From an uncultured Clostridia bacterium (GTDB lineage: Bacteria; Bacillota; Clostridia; Christensenellales; Borkfalkiaceae): 64,000 nucleotides of DNA. This document shows, piece by piece, positions 1-11,600 of this stretch (its first letter is position 1; every line of letters begins with the position of its first letter). Below the pieces are notes generated by a model that searched no databases, had not been told where the DNA came from, and worked only from the letters and a program-made list of their open reading frames with translations. The DNA lies in the NCBI GenBank assembly GCA_934247935.1, contig CAKQKE010000001.1, positions 186,001-250,000 on the forward strand. Direction: 5' to 3'. Made by a program: the position numbers and the translations under genes.

Positions 1-1
1 T

Positions 2-3000
2 TCATTGGTATTTTGCCTTGCTTTGACTGCGTTTGTTTCATGCTCGAAGACAAAATCTTACACTGTAAGTTTTGTCACGAACTGCGAAATGCAAGTAAAA
101 AAAGCAACGGTTGGCGACGGCAAAGAATATACTTTGCCTCAGGCACCGGATAGAGGCGACGGTTGGGAGTTTCAAGGTTGGTATGCCGATAAAGAATTCA
201 GCGGCAGCCCGGTTACTTCGGTAAAAGTAACCAAAAGCCTTACTTTCTATGCTAAATGGGAGCCACTTTACAACCTTACGCTCGATTTAAACGGCGGTAC
301 TATGGACGGCTCGACGTCATTTTATTTGAAAGAGGGTGCGGACGTAAATTCTGTATTAGATGGCAAAACACCTTCTAAAGCGGGTCACGAATTCGGTGCG
401 TGGTTAAACGGAAATTCCGAATTGAGCGCAAATTACAAAATGCCCGCCGAAAACGTAAATCTTACCGCTAAATACAAAGTCGGTTACACTCTCGAGGTCT
501 ACAAACAAAACGAAACTCTCGACGGATACGACCGCCAAACGTTGACTTTATTCGATTACGCAACGGCTGATTTCACGGTTAATTACACAATCGAAGGTTT
601 TGTTTTGGCTGAAAACGACGATGCGGTATTAAGCGGAGAGTTAAAGGAAAATCCCGCTCAGGGCGAAAACGTATTTGTTGCTTATTTCAATAGAATTAAA
701 TACAGCGTACAACTTAATTCCAATTATCCCGACGGTACAAAAGAAAATACGACTCAGACTTACGAGTGGTATTACGGAATTAAGTACAATCTTCGTCACG
801 ACGTATTTGCTTGCGGCGGTTACTTCTTTGCCGGTTGGACGGCAAAAGATTCCGAGGGAGTAGATTATCCCATGGATTATATCGATACGTTGCTGTATAA
901 CAGTACCGAAACTTACGAAGGTATCGATTATTATGCAACTTGCGATATTACGCTTTACGCTTGCTGGATGAAGGGTTATACCGACTTATTCGGCGGCATC
1001 GATACTATTTTGGTGTTTGAAAACAAGCCCAGGACGGTTTATCTTGCAAGAGGCGGCAAGTATTTTAAAGGAGATTACACTCCTTCCAATAAAGAGTTTT
1101 ATTTCATAAACGCTTCTTCCGATGAGACGATACTCGAAGGTAAACTCCTCGAAAACAACGTTTTCTGTTACAGAAATGAAAACAGAGAAGGTGTCAATGC
1201 GTATTATTACAGCGTAAAAGACGGTTTAAACAAAAAAGTTCTTATAAAATTCGGCTCTTACAACGACCTCGAGTATAGAATTACCGACGACAACGGCGAT
1301 ACCGACGTTTCTAAAGGAACTTACACAATACTGGACGATTCGTCGTTTGCGGTCACATTTACCGACGGAACGAAAAAAGACTCGACTCTTACGTTTATGT
1401 TGAATCAGCTGTCCAACGGAAACAGCGCGGTAAGAATCTTTATTGAACGTAACGATGAAGAATACGCTTTGGGTAAACTGGTTCGTTTCGCGATATTGGA
1501 AAATAAAGATCACAACTATGACCTCAGTTGGTACAACGACCCGTATTACACTTTGACGTTAAGCGGATACGGCATGGGTGTATTCTATAACGGAGCAACC
1601 GCAGTCAACTGTTATTACGTTTACGATGAAGAAGTTGAAGCATATAAACTCACCGACACGAAGGGTAATGCAATCGGTTATGCCAAGTACATGAATCTGT
1701 ACGATACAAAAGGCTACATGTTCTATTCTTCCGATTTTAACAATACGTTTGCCGATTCAAACGGCGGCACGTTAAAACTCGACGGCGTAATGAACGCGGA
1801 ATACAACACCGAAGACGAAATAGTAAGAGGTTATTACACGCTTGCAAGTTCTTATCTCGGCGGGTATTTGGTTACTATCAAAACCGACGGCAGCGTTTAT
1901 AAATTTATCGTAAACGTCGAAACCGAAGGCGAGGGAGAAACCCAAACCAAGAAGTACGTTATGGAGACGAGGTTGCCCGGTTATACCGAATATGGTTATT
2001 ATCTCGGAGATCAAAAACTTTACGCTCCTGTATTAGTGTTGGACGGCAGCAAGGCAGGCGAGGCGGATTTATATTCGCGTGCATCCGACGGAACTTGCGA
2101 AAAGGCGAGCCACGGCACTTATCAACTCGACGAAAGTACCGGTCTTTACGTTTATAACGTTACCGAAACATATACTGTCGACGGCTCGGGCAATATGTTC
2201 GATATTGAAAAATTAAAAGCGATGGTCTTTGACGTAGCCGAAAGCAGTTATCGCTTGTACTATATTTATTCTTACACTCTCGAAGATTCTGTGGAAGAAG
2301 TATTAAATACCACTGTTTATACTCCTTCAAAAGAGACTCAATCGGGATACAAACTCACTCTCGTTTCGGGCTTTGCAATTCTTTCTCTTGATGAAAACAC
2401 GACTTACACCGCAATGTACGAGTCAGGATCTAACGGATTAAAGCGTGTATCCGCCGGCGGTAAATATATTTACTTTGAAACCGACGACGAAAACAAGACC
2501 TTCCTGGTCTATGATTATGCTCCGTATACAGCATACGTATATCGTGAAAACGGCACTGCGTCGCAAGGCGAAACGATGACTTTCGACGGCAAGGGCGGCG
2601 TTGTATACACGGTTGATAAAACAGAATATACGGGTACGGCAACCGAAACCGAAGAGGAGTACGAAAACGGCGGCGTTGTCATGAAATTTAAAGGCAGCGA
2701 CGGTGAAAAACCGATTGAATTTAAATTCATTTTAATGTCAACTCAACAATACGTGTTCTTTGCGATATTGAGTGAAAAACAAGGCGAATATACAAACAAC
2801 GGAAAATCCCTTTTGCTTGACGGAACCGGTTTCAACGCAGTTTATACCGACGAAAACGGAGTTGAGTTGTACAAAGGTATGTACAGAGCATACAGCGACA
2901 ACATAATTTATTTCAACTTAAACGACGAATACGTATTCTTCGAGTTGGATGCCGAAAAGCACGAATTTATTTCGATCGGCAATGAAATCGGTCAATATTT

Positions 3001-4963
3001 GTACGTAACCAACGGCGGATTAAACGATTTGCGTTTCACTCTCGACGGAAAGGGAAATCTTTACGTGTCTAAATATAACGACAATAAAGAATTGTATCCG
3101 GACGGAGTCGAAGTAATCGACGCCAACGGAACGTATGAATTCAACGATAACAATGAAGTAGTATTCAAATTCAATCAAAACGGACAAAAAACTTTGACCG
3201 GTAAACTTTCCACGCTCAAAGTCAATTCGACCACGTATAATTGTTTCTTCACTAACTTCTCTGATATTCTGGGTATATACGTAAACGAAGATGACAACTC
3301 GGTACTTTATCTCGACGATATAGGCAATGCCATCGTATTCCTGGCAAACGGAGGAATAGAGGCGGGTTCTTATACGTTGATTGCCGACGAAGATTATACA
3401 ATCGTTTATTACGTCAATTCAAGCGGTACAAACGCAACGCTTTACAATCTCGATTCCGAAAACAAACTTGCATATTACGGATATAGTCCTGTAATGGCTT
3501 ATTACAATGCAAATCTTTCCGCACTTCAATTCACGAAATACGGCTTTGCATTATTCAACGGTGAAAGCAGATATTATTTCTACGTCGATATCGACGAAAA
3601 TATCGCTATTTATCATAGGGCAACCACAGGAGAAACAAACGTAAATAAGTACGGATTCGTCAAAGAAATTCTGGGAAAAGAAGGTGCTGCAAGGTTGACT
3701 TACAACAATGTAGAATATTACCTTAGCGACGGTTTCAATCTTATTTTCGGCAGAAATTCCGAAACGGCGGCTAAATACCCCGTAGCAAAGGAAAAGGACG
3801 GAGAAAAATTACCGCTTGGAAACCTTTCGTTTATACCTTCGGGAGCAGACGAATTCAACGTAACCGGCACGGTAGTAATCGGTAAAAACGATAAAAACGA
3901 AGATGATCAATTGACTTGTAACGTCGTTCGTAAAATCATTAAAGGAACGGACGGTGCGGAAGATACTGTAGAAACTTATATTCTCGTCGGAAATTTCCGT
4001 TTCGATATCGAAATCGAATACAGCAGCGACAGAAACAGTTGTAAATACGAAATCACGAGAATGCGTTATATGTATGACGTAGACTCATATCTTTACACTT
4101 ACTATTATTACATGAACTTGCAATATTACGGTCAAGCCTATGCTAATAATGTTCCTCAAGTGGGACACATTGCGGTATGGAGAGAATATGACGAAGCCGG
4201 CGTAAGCAGTGAAAATTGGACTATGAACGGCACGTTCTATCAGGCATCCGGCGTGTACGACGTAAACGGTAATCCCATAGCGTTTGAGAATGCAGAATGT
4301 ACTTTATCGGAAAGCGGTTATTTCGACGTCAAGTTCACATATACCGACGGTTGCGTATACGAAGGATTGTTCCAGTTGGATAATTCTCTTGGAAAAGCGA
4401 CCTACAAAATGCCCGTATTTGTACGCGTTCAAACTTTCGAGATGGAAAACAACGTAGTTATAGAAGTTTCCAGAAACGTATCGGCGGATAATCCTCAATC
4501 GAGAATCCCCGGCGATTTGGCGGCGTTGTCAATCAAGATTAACGGTGAAGAAGTTTCTCCCGACGCAATTTACAAAATGGGCGATAGATTCGCATATATT
4601 GTAAGGACGAAAGATGACAACGGAAAGATTTTAAGCACAACTTATTATTACGTGAAGTTCCTCGACGAAAATGCCGATCCCGAAGGTAAAATAGTTAAGC
4701 CTTATTCCGGTGCGGAACTCGATATACAAACAATGACCACTTATCAAAGCGAAGACGGCAAGTTTTATGCGGATATCGATAAGACCGGTAACGTATTGTA
4801 TGTAAAGATGGGTAATTATGCATATCTTCCCGAAAGCACCGAACACGTTGACGGTTCAAACGTATATACCGTGACTTTGAAAAACGGTAAAAAGTATAAA
4901 CTTACGATTACCGACGGCGTAATGACTTATGAAGAAGTCGTTGCCGAAGATGCGGCTGCATAA
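2..4963 (+). CDS. Giant repeat-bearing surface lipoprotein, 5' end outside window
   Basis: The frame is open to the left edge, so the true start and part of the signal peptide lie upstream. The visible N-terminus is a hydrophobic segment ending in a lipobox-like FVSC, suggesting a lipoprotein anchored outside the membrane. About four InlB/Listeria-Bacteroides-type beta repeats follow over the first ~325 visible residues; each ends in a GWY or YAKW type strand (FQGWYADKEF, LTFYAKW, FAGWTAKD, LYACW). The remaining ~1300 residues are Tyr-, Asp- and Asn-rich with a loose repeat that begins with LDGxG-like strands (TFDGKGG, LLLDGTG, TLDGKGN, LYLDDIGN) every 77-88 residues. No enzyme motif, sortase signal or C-terminal membrane segment is seen. 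The family of InlB-like repeats is linked to cell-surface proteins; adhesion or glycan binding is inference only. A strong terminator follows. Confidence 0.85.
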   Translation, partial: SLVFCLALTAFVSCSKTKSYTVSFVTNCEMQVKKATVGDGKEYTLPQAPDRGDGWEFQGWYADKEFSGSPVTSVKVTKSLTFYAKWEPLYNLTLDLNGGTMDGSTSFYLKEGADVNSVLDGKTPSKAGHEFGAWLNGNSELSANYKMPAENVNLTAKYKVGYTLEVYKQNETLDGYDRQTLTLFDYATADFTVNYTIEGFVLAENDDAVLSGELKENPAQGENVFVAYFNRIKYSVQLNSNYPDGTKENTTQTYEWYYGIKYNLRHDVFACGGYFFAGWTAKDSEGVDYPMDYIDTLLYNSTETYEGIDYYATCDITLYACWMKGYTDLFGGIDTILVFENKPRTVYLARGGKYFKGDYTPSNKEFYFINASSDETILEGKLLENNVFCYRNENREGVNAYYYSVKDGLNKKVLIKFGSYNDLEYRITDDNGDTDVSKGTYTILDDSSFAVTFTDGTKKDSTLTFMLNQLSNGNSAVRIFIERNDEEYALGKLVRFAILENKDHNYDLSWYNDPYYTLTLSGYGMGVFYNGATAVNCYYVYDEEVEAYKLTDTKGNAIGYAKYMNLYDTKGYMFYSSDFNNTFADSNGGTLKLDGVMNAEYNTEDEIVRGYYTLASSYLGGYLVTIKTDGSVYKFIVNVETEGEGETQTKKYVMETRLPGYTEYGYYLGDQKLYAPVLVLDGSKAGEADLYSRASDGTCEKASHGTYQLDESTGLYVYNVTETYTVDGSGNMFDIEKLKAMVFDVAESSYRLYYIYSYTLEDSVEEVLNTTVYTPSKETQSGYKLTLVSGFAILSLDENTTYTAMYESGSNGLKRVSAGGKYIYFETDDENKTFLVYDYAPYTAYVYRENGTASQGETMTFDGKGGVVYTVDKTEYTGTATETEEEYENGGVVMKFKGSDGEKPIEFKFILMSTQQYVFFAILSEKQGEYTNNGKSLLLDGTGFNAVYTDENGVELYKGMYRAYSDNIIYFNLNDEYVFFELDAEKHEFISIGNEIGQYLYVTNGGLNDLRFTLDGKGNLYVSKYNDNKELYPDGVEVIDANGTYEFNDNNEVVFKFNQNGQKTLTGKLSTLKVNSTTYNCFFTNFSDILGIYVNEDDNSVLYLDDIGNAIVFLANGGIEAGSYTLIADEDYTIVYYVNSSGTNATLYNLDSENKLAYYGYSPVMAYYNANLSALQFTKYGFALFNGESRYYFYVDIDENIAIYHRATTGETNVNKYGFVKEILGKEGAARLTYNNVEYYLSDGFNLIFGRNSETAAKYPVAKEKDGEKLPLGNLSFIPSGADEFNVTGTVVIGKNDKNEDDQLTCNVVRKIIKGTDGAEDTVETYILVGNFRFDIEIEYSSDRNSCKYEITRMRYMYDVDSYLYTYYYYMNLQYYGQAYANNVPQVGHIAVWREYDEAGVSSENWTMNGTFYQASGVYDVNGNPIAFENAECTLSESGYFDVKFTYTDGCVYEGLFQLDNSLGKATYKMPVFVRVQTFEMENNVVIEVSRNVSADNPQSRIPGDLAALSIKINGEEVSPDAIYKMGDRFAYIVRTKDDNGKILSTTYYYVKFLDENADPEGKIVKPYSGAELDIQTMTTYQSEDGKFYADIDKTGNVLYVKMGNYAYLPESTEHVDGSNVYTVTLKNGKKYKLTITDGVMTYEEVVAEDAAA

Positions 4964-5010
4964 ATTAAACAACAAAACAAAATTTAATTAAATTTAAATT
5001 TTTACAAACA

Positions 5011-5055
5011 AAAACGACCCCGCATGCATTAAAAGTATGCGGGGTCGTTTTTTTG
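5011..5055 (+). terminator. Intrinsic terminator after first lipoprotein gene
   Basis: A long GC-rich hairpin with arms at 5011-5027 and 5035-5051 (core ACCCCGCATGC / GTATGCGGGGT, one wobble) is followed by a T run. The A run on the left means it could also work on the minus strand, where no gene ends nearby. Confidence 0.9.
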
Positions 5056-5263
5056 TTGTCGTTTTTATAAGCGGTATCATAGTTTAAGAGGGGCGTTTTA
5101 TAAATAAAAGAAAAAATATATTAAAACTAATCGCCGTGACGATAAAAATATGGCGGTTGGTAAAAAAACAAACGAGCATATTAAAAACAGTCAAAATTTC
5201 GGTACAGAGCAGAATATAATGAAAAGTGAGCCGCCGATATGCTTGATTTATAGTCTCGTTTAA

Positions 5264-5329
5264 TTATCGGATAAGTTTCATTTAATGCAGGAGACTTTAT
5301 CAGATAAGTTTCATTCAATGTAGGAGATT
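5264..5329. repeat. 33-bp tandem direct repeat, two copies
   Basis: Two adjacent 33-bp units (5264-5296 and 5297-5329) differ at only a few positions; both contain GATAAGTTTCAT and AGGAGA. The unit length is a multiple of three and the minus-strand reading is an 11-residue repeat, but that short frame (5181-5381) has no ribosome binding site, so coding is not supported. It lies upstream of the promoter for the second lipoprotein gene. Role unknown; a regulatory or dispersed repeat is possible. Confidence 0.7.
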
Positions 5330-5385
5330 GGTGAAATATTTGTGAAAGTTTTTTAAAAAATCTATTCAAAAATATTGTCATATAC

Positions 5386-5414
5386 TTGATTAAATGTATT
5401 TTTTGATATATAAT
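5386..5414 (+). promoter_or_regulatory. Promoter for second giant lipoprotein gene
   Basis: TTGATT (5386-5391), a 17-bp spacer and a perfect TATAAT (5409-5414) form a SigA-type promoter. The predicted transcript start near 5421 leaves a leader of about 195 bases before the chosen start codon. Confidence 0.65.
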
Positions 5415-5420
5415 ATATGC

Positions 5421-5615
5421 GCAAATATGTAAAAATTTTTATATAATTATATAAAATGTTTTATATTATGCCGTCAGGAGTGCAAAAAACGACGAATTAT
5501 AAAAAGTTTATACCTTTGTCCGGTAAAATTAAAAAAGCCGTGCAAAGTTATATAAAACGGATTGTGTCCGGCGGCAAAACTTCCGGCGCAATCAAAATAT
5601 TTATGGAGGTTATTT
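5421..5615 (+). other. Long 5' leader of the lipoprotein mRNA
   Basis: The stretch from 5421 to 5615 holds no convincing gene. It ends in a good ribosome binding site (GGAGG at about 5605-5609) placed seven bases before the ATG. It contains GC-rich islands (TCCGGCGGCAAAACTTCCGGCG near 5568-5589, described here in part only) that could fold, but I do not recognise a known riboswitch. The rest of the 4964-5615 gap contains only the terminator, the tandem repeat and the promoter. Confidence 0.4.
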
Positions 5616-8600
5616 ATGAAAGCAAAAGTAAGAAGTTTTTCAAGAATTACTCTCGTACTTATGTTGAGCATAGTTTGTTGCTTTTCAATGTTTTTGGCAA
5701 TCGGCTGCGGAAAACCAAGCAAACCCGGTGCTCAAACTACGACAAAAAGTATTTTTGAAGAAAAACAGACAACTTACGTCCTCAGTAAGGATTATCAACT
5801 TACAAAAACGGACGAGACTGCAAGAAAAGGGGCAGAAAACGAAGTTAAATTTGATTTTGCAACCTCTTTCGACCTTGGCGGACATACGCTTGATTTAAAC
5901 GGACGCACGCTCACGATTGTTTCTCAGGAAAAAGGCTGTGTAGTTACGTTTACAAACGGTACCGTTAAAGGCGGAACGCTTAATATTTCCGTACCAAACG
6001 GCGACGTAGAATTTACGACGGTCGAACTCGCGGAAACCGTTAAGTACGATTTGGAGGCTGCAAGCAACACTATAAGAATGAGCAATTCCAAACTTAAAGG
6101 TTCTTGTACCATTAAGTCGAATACTCACGTTGAAATTTCTCAATCGAGCGTAGAAAACGTTACTCTCGACGGAAACGGAACAATCAACGTAAATCAAGGT
6201 TCTTCGCTCGGCAATCTCGAAGTCAGCGAAAAAGCAACGGGCGCAACCGTAAACGTAAGAGAAGAAGCAACGGTTACGGGCGGTTTGACGCTCGGCGCAG
6301 CCGCAAACGTAAAAATTGCGGGTTCTGTCGCTAAAGTAGACGTTAAAGAAACAGTTGTTTCTACCGACGAAAACAAACTCAACATCACGGTAGGCGAGGG
6401 AGCAAAAGTAAACCAGATAGAACTTAAATCCGCTGCCGAAGTTTCACTTGCGGGTGAAGTAGACCACGTATCGGTTGCAAACGAAAACGCAAACGTTACG
6501 GTAGCAAGCAGCGCAAACGTCGATAAGGTTGAAGTTAAAGCGGCTGCCGAAGTTAAAATCGAAGGCGCGGTTGCAAACGTCGTAGTAAACGAAAAAGCAA
6601 CGGGCGCAAAAGTTGACGTTAAAGACGGCGCGGCTATAGACAACGTAGTAGTTGCGGCAAACGACACCGAAATCAAAATCGCAAACAAAGATTCGGTCGA
6701 TAAAGTCAAAGTCGTTGAAAACGTAACCGGCACGGTTGTTCCCGAAGACGTAACCAAAGAAGAAATCACAAAAGAAGAAATTGACGAAATTTTGGCTCAC
6801 GTTCACGATTACACAGTCACGAGAAGAGAGGCTACTTGTACCGAAGACGGCGAAATCGTTTATACTTGCAAAACTTGTACAAACGTAAAGACGGTAAAGA
6901 TTAAGGCTCTCGGTCACGACTACAAACTTAAAAACACAAAAGAGGCTACTTGTACCGAAGACGGCGAAAAAGTTTACGCTTGTACTCGCGAGGGTTGCGG
7001 AAGCACTTATTCCGAACCCATTAAAGCACTCGGACACAATTATAAATACGAAGTAATTACTCCCGCAACCGAAACCGAAGACGGTTTGGGAAGATATACT
7101 TGTACTCGTCCCGGCTGCAAAGATTCTTACGACGAAGTAATCAAAGCGGGTAGCAAGCCCACCGTTACCATCAACGGTTTATCTTCGCTTTTAAGAAGCA
7201 TATTGGGAGATAATTTCTATTTCAGCCTGAACGATACATATAACGTAAGCGAAGAAAACACATACGTTTATGAAAACGGTAAAGAAATTTCCAGCACTTT
7301 CGAGTATTTTGAAATTACTTATATCAAAAATTACACAATGTATTTCGACTTTACCGACGATAATCAAATAACGGGTTATATGTTCTATGACGTAATAACG
7401 TACAGAACCAAAGATCTTATCGACTATGGTTTCCCGGTTCTCGGCGATCTCGATTTAACCGGACTTAACATATTCTACACGCGTGAATCTGCTCAATACA
7501 TGTATGTTCAAGGCAATGATATATATGTAAAAGAGATTTATACCGTAGAAGATTCTCAAAATCCGAAGTACGATGAAAACAACCATATTTTCGGCGTTAC
7601 CGATTTTGAAATGGTTGTCAATTATCTGAAAAATGATGACAACGTTCCCGAACCGATAAAGGCTTTGGCGAATATTCTTGATTATGTATTCGGCAAAGGT
7701 ATGGAAGAAATCGACATGAATGCCGTCAAGGCAAAACTCGAAGGCATAATCGAGGCAATCAAAAACAAGAACAATCAAGGCGGTCAAAACGTACCTCAAC
7801 AACCCGTGTCCGACGTTGTAATCAATTGGATTATCGAAAATTGTTTTGACGTCGAAACCAACGAAGCAGGCGACACTACCTACACGTTAAATTTACAAAA
7901 ACTTAAAGCGGCGTTAGACAATTACGGCGCAATGACGATTTCTCAATACGTCGACGCTACAAACGGCGAAGGCACAAGCAAGGAAATTAAAGATTTGTTA
8001 AATCTTGTTCCCACATTAGACCTCAATACGTTAGTAGGAATTGTAGAAAACGCAGTAGCAGATTACAACCTTACTTTGAGCGATATATATGCGGTAGTCG
8101 ACTTTGCCTTAACTAAAATTATGGGTAGCGAGTTCAGTACGGCGGCATTTGTAAAAGAATACGGCGAAATGAAACTTGCGGACGCTATTTACCTTACAAG
8201 CAACGACGAAACGATGACGAAAGAAGCGGCTCAAAAATTGGTCGACGATCAAATAAACGCAATCATCGGCATGATGGACGGCATGACTGTAAACGACGTT
8301 TTGACTACTATAATGAATATGGTAAAAGACGCAATGCCCAAACCTCCTGCCAATCCCGACGTTCCCGATACGGGCGACAATACAGGCGATACCGAAAAGG
8401 GAGACGCAAGCAACGGCGATACGAGCGGAGACGGCAGCGACAGCGGAGAAGAGCAACCCGAACTTACGTTTATGGATTACGTTGATATGCTTATCGAGCA
8501 ATACGGCGATCAGATTTCTCTCGTTGTAGTAAAGAAAGTCAACGGCGACGTATCTTACAGACTCAATGCTCTTGGTTATAAAGTAGAATTCGATCTCGGT

Positions 8601-11600
8601 AAAGCGGACAATATTACGTTTGACCTTGTAGTCGGCACAGTAGAAGCGACCATGGCTCATCTCAACGCAATTCTTTCCGAAACTACGGCAAAAGTAACCG
8701 TAGAAGTGATGGATTACACCGCTAAAATCGATTATGACAAAGCAAATTGCTCATTCAGCCTTGTAGTAACTCAAAAGGTTGAAACGACCGACGAATCTAC
8801 GGGCACGTCCGAAATAACCGAAAACGAATTTGCAAAACTTACGTTTACAAACGGAACAAACGGTTTCAACGTTTCGTTGTCGGTTATGCAAGTCGAAATG
8901 ATTAAGGCTTTGGGAACTAAAGAAAACGGAAGTATGACTTTATGTATTCCCATGGGCGAAACAATGACTACGTTGACGATAGAATGGACTACAGTAGACG
9001 GCGTAACGACCGTGTTGGTTTACGATCCTACGTTATTGGACAGCGAAAGCGAAGAGGAAGTACGCCTTAGCGCAACTCAAATCGTAATAGATAATTCTGT
9101 AGCAGGTGCTTATAAATTTGAATTATCTATGGGTACTTTAGATAAAAATAAGACGTTTACTAAAGATAGTCTTCGTGGCGAAATTATAAAAGCGACCGTA
9201 AACACAATCGTTAAAGAAGAAAAAGTAATCGGTTTGCAAGGCGCCGTTTATGTAAACGACAATATGCTTAACATGATGACGGGCAACGGCAACGATCATT
9301 CGGGTAACGTAGATTCTTCTACAAGCGGCACGACGACGTATCACGTATCTTCTATGTTCAAGAGTAAATATAACTTCAAAGTTATGTTTAACGAGAAGAA
9401 TGATTACGACCTTACGCCGGTGGCGGATATTCAAGCAGTGCTTGAAAAATTGTCCAACATAAACACCGCGTTCGTCGATTACGGTTCGTCTTTAACCAAA
9501 GAATATACTATCGAATACAAGAAAACCGTCGACGAAGAATATTATCTTGTAACGGTGGTCGAATACAATGCGTATGATACTTATGGCAACAGCACGATAT
9601 ACGACGGAAAACTTATCGTCACAACCAAAACGATACGTTTCCCCGCAGAAAACGCTTATATCAAAGCAGTATATATGAGAGCGCAACAAGTTTGCGGAGA
9701 TTGGTACAAGTTGTCGCTTGTAACCGCAGGTTTGGAAATAAATAAAACGACAACCGTTTACGTTGGTACTTTTGAAAGAAATTATTATGAAGATAATCTC
9801 GATAAGTATAAATACGTTCCGCTTGAAGCAACCGTAACGGAAACGAGCAACGAATATTCTTACAGCAGCAACTCTATAGACTTTATTTACAACGTAAAGA
9901 CTAAAAAGGCTTACGATTCTATTGACGACGACAATTACTCCGATATACACAACATGACGATTAAACGCACTTTCGACAACGGATACAAGACTTGCTGCGC
10001 AGGCGTAACGATCGAGTACAAGTGTGAAGATTGCGGATTGGAAAAGGTAGAGAAAGAGTATAATTGCGATTATCGGGTAACAAATCGTTATAAATTGCAA
10101 ACTTCTTGCGGCACCGAATATTATGAAGTACGTACTTGCAAAAACTGCGGAGATCAAGAAATATACGTTATGTCCGGCGAGTTAAATACACACGGCGACG
10201 AAATTCATAATTTTACGGCAGACAAAGAACATGAAGGCGTTTCTGAATGCAGCGATTGCGGATTGACAAGGACGGTTACTCAAATTTGTCAACAAGAAGA
10301 CGGCGTTTGCGTAGCGCACGAACATACGGTGTTTACGCTCAACGGCGAAAAAGTTTTGGAATATAATCTCGTTTATACCGATTATACTAAAATCAAATAC
10401 GTATCCGAGCAAAAATATTGGAATACAGACAGCGAAAAGGGCGACAACGAAAACTGTGTTTCCGTCGAGCAAGCAAACCAATGGTTGGCTGAAATAAACA
10501 AAGAAATGGGAATAAACATTTCTTTAAGCGAATGTGAATACATTTCTAAAACGATAAATAAATGTGCGGCTCACGACGAAGTATTCAGCATCGATTATTG
10601 GTTGCAATCGGAAAATTATTTCGCAAGTCTGACTTATAAGTATTCGCAATATGTTTATAAGCATTTAAGTGTAAATACCTATAACGACGGAAGCGTTAAA
10701 GGTTATAAGGTAGAAGACGTTTCTAAGTATTTAGAAGATTACGATTACGATTTCTCGGCGTTAAACGGTGTTTCCGCAGTATTGCAAATCGAAGACAACA
10801 GTTTTGATCCTTACGGAAGAATGACTTATACTTTCTATCTTGCAGATAAAGACGTTGTTACCGTAAGATATTATTCAGATGAAATTATGAGCGGTAATAA
10901 ATACGATTATTCCGGTTATGACAGAGAAGTGGTTTGGTATCAACACGATATTTGCAGATTGTTTACTTACGACTTTGTTCTGGATACTGCCGCAACAAAA
11001 ACGACTTATCGTCTGGTAAGCCAACGCACGGACGTTCGCCACGATGAGAAATATATAGCCGTCGGCGAAAACTGTCTTGAAGACGGAGTAAAATACACAT
11101 GTGCTGTTTGCGGTTATTCCGGAAACGACAGAGTCGATTACAGGCATCCCGGCGACAAGAGCGATTGGGGTACTGATACTACTTCGATTGAAGGAATGAG
11201 AATCGAATACAGCAAGCATTCTTGCTGCAACAGTTATTATACGGTAACGATTGACCTTACTGCAGACGTTATGCTTTCGCAAAACGTTTATATCCTTGCA
11301 GACCTTATCAGACTTAATCTCAACGGTTACAATCTCGATTTAAACGGTTATGATTTTGTTCTCGCAACGTACGATGACAATTCCGGATACTACTATAAGG
11401 GCGATGCTCGTATCGCAGTCGGAGATTTCAACGGTCGTTACAACGAAGAAACAAGAGAAACCGTTTACGGCACGATAGTGAACGGCGGCAACAACGGTAT
11501 GTTTGTCGCTTGGACAAAAGACGGCGATATCGAACTCAAGAATTTAAGCCTTGACGCGTTGTCTTATGAACTTTGCGACAATACCTCGCGTAAAGAAATG

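Noticed and set aside
5181..5381. Short minus-strand frame encoding an 11-residue repeat
   Set aside because: It exists because the 33-bp repeat is a multiple of three. No ribosome binding site or promoter fits its start.
5421..5615. c-di-GMP riboswitch in the lipoprotein leader
   Set aside because: GC-rich islands invite the idea, but the conserved core of the GEMM motif is not present.
6194..7037. Long open frames on the minus strand inside the second lipoprotein gene
   Set aside because: They mirror the low-complexity Val/Ala/Lys repeats of the plus-strand gene, have Ser/Thr/Phe-rich nonsense composition and no ribosome binding sites.
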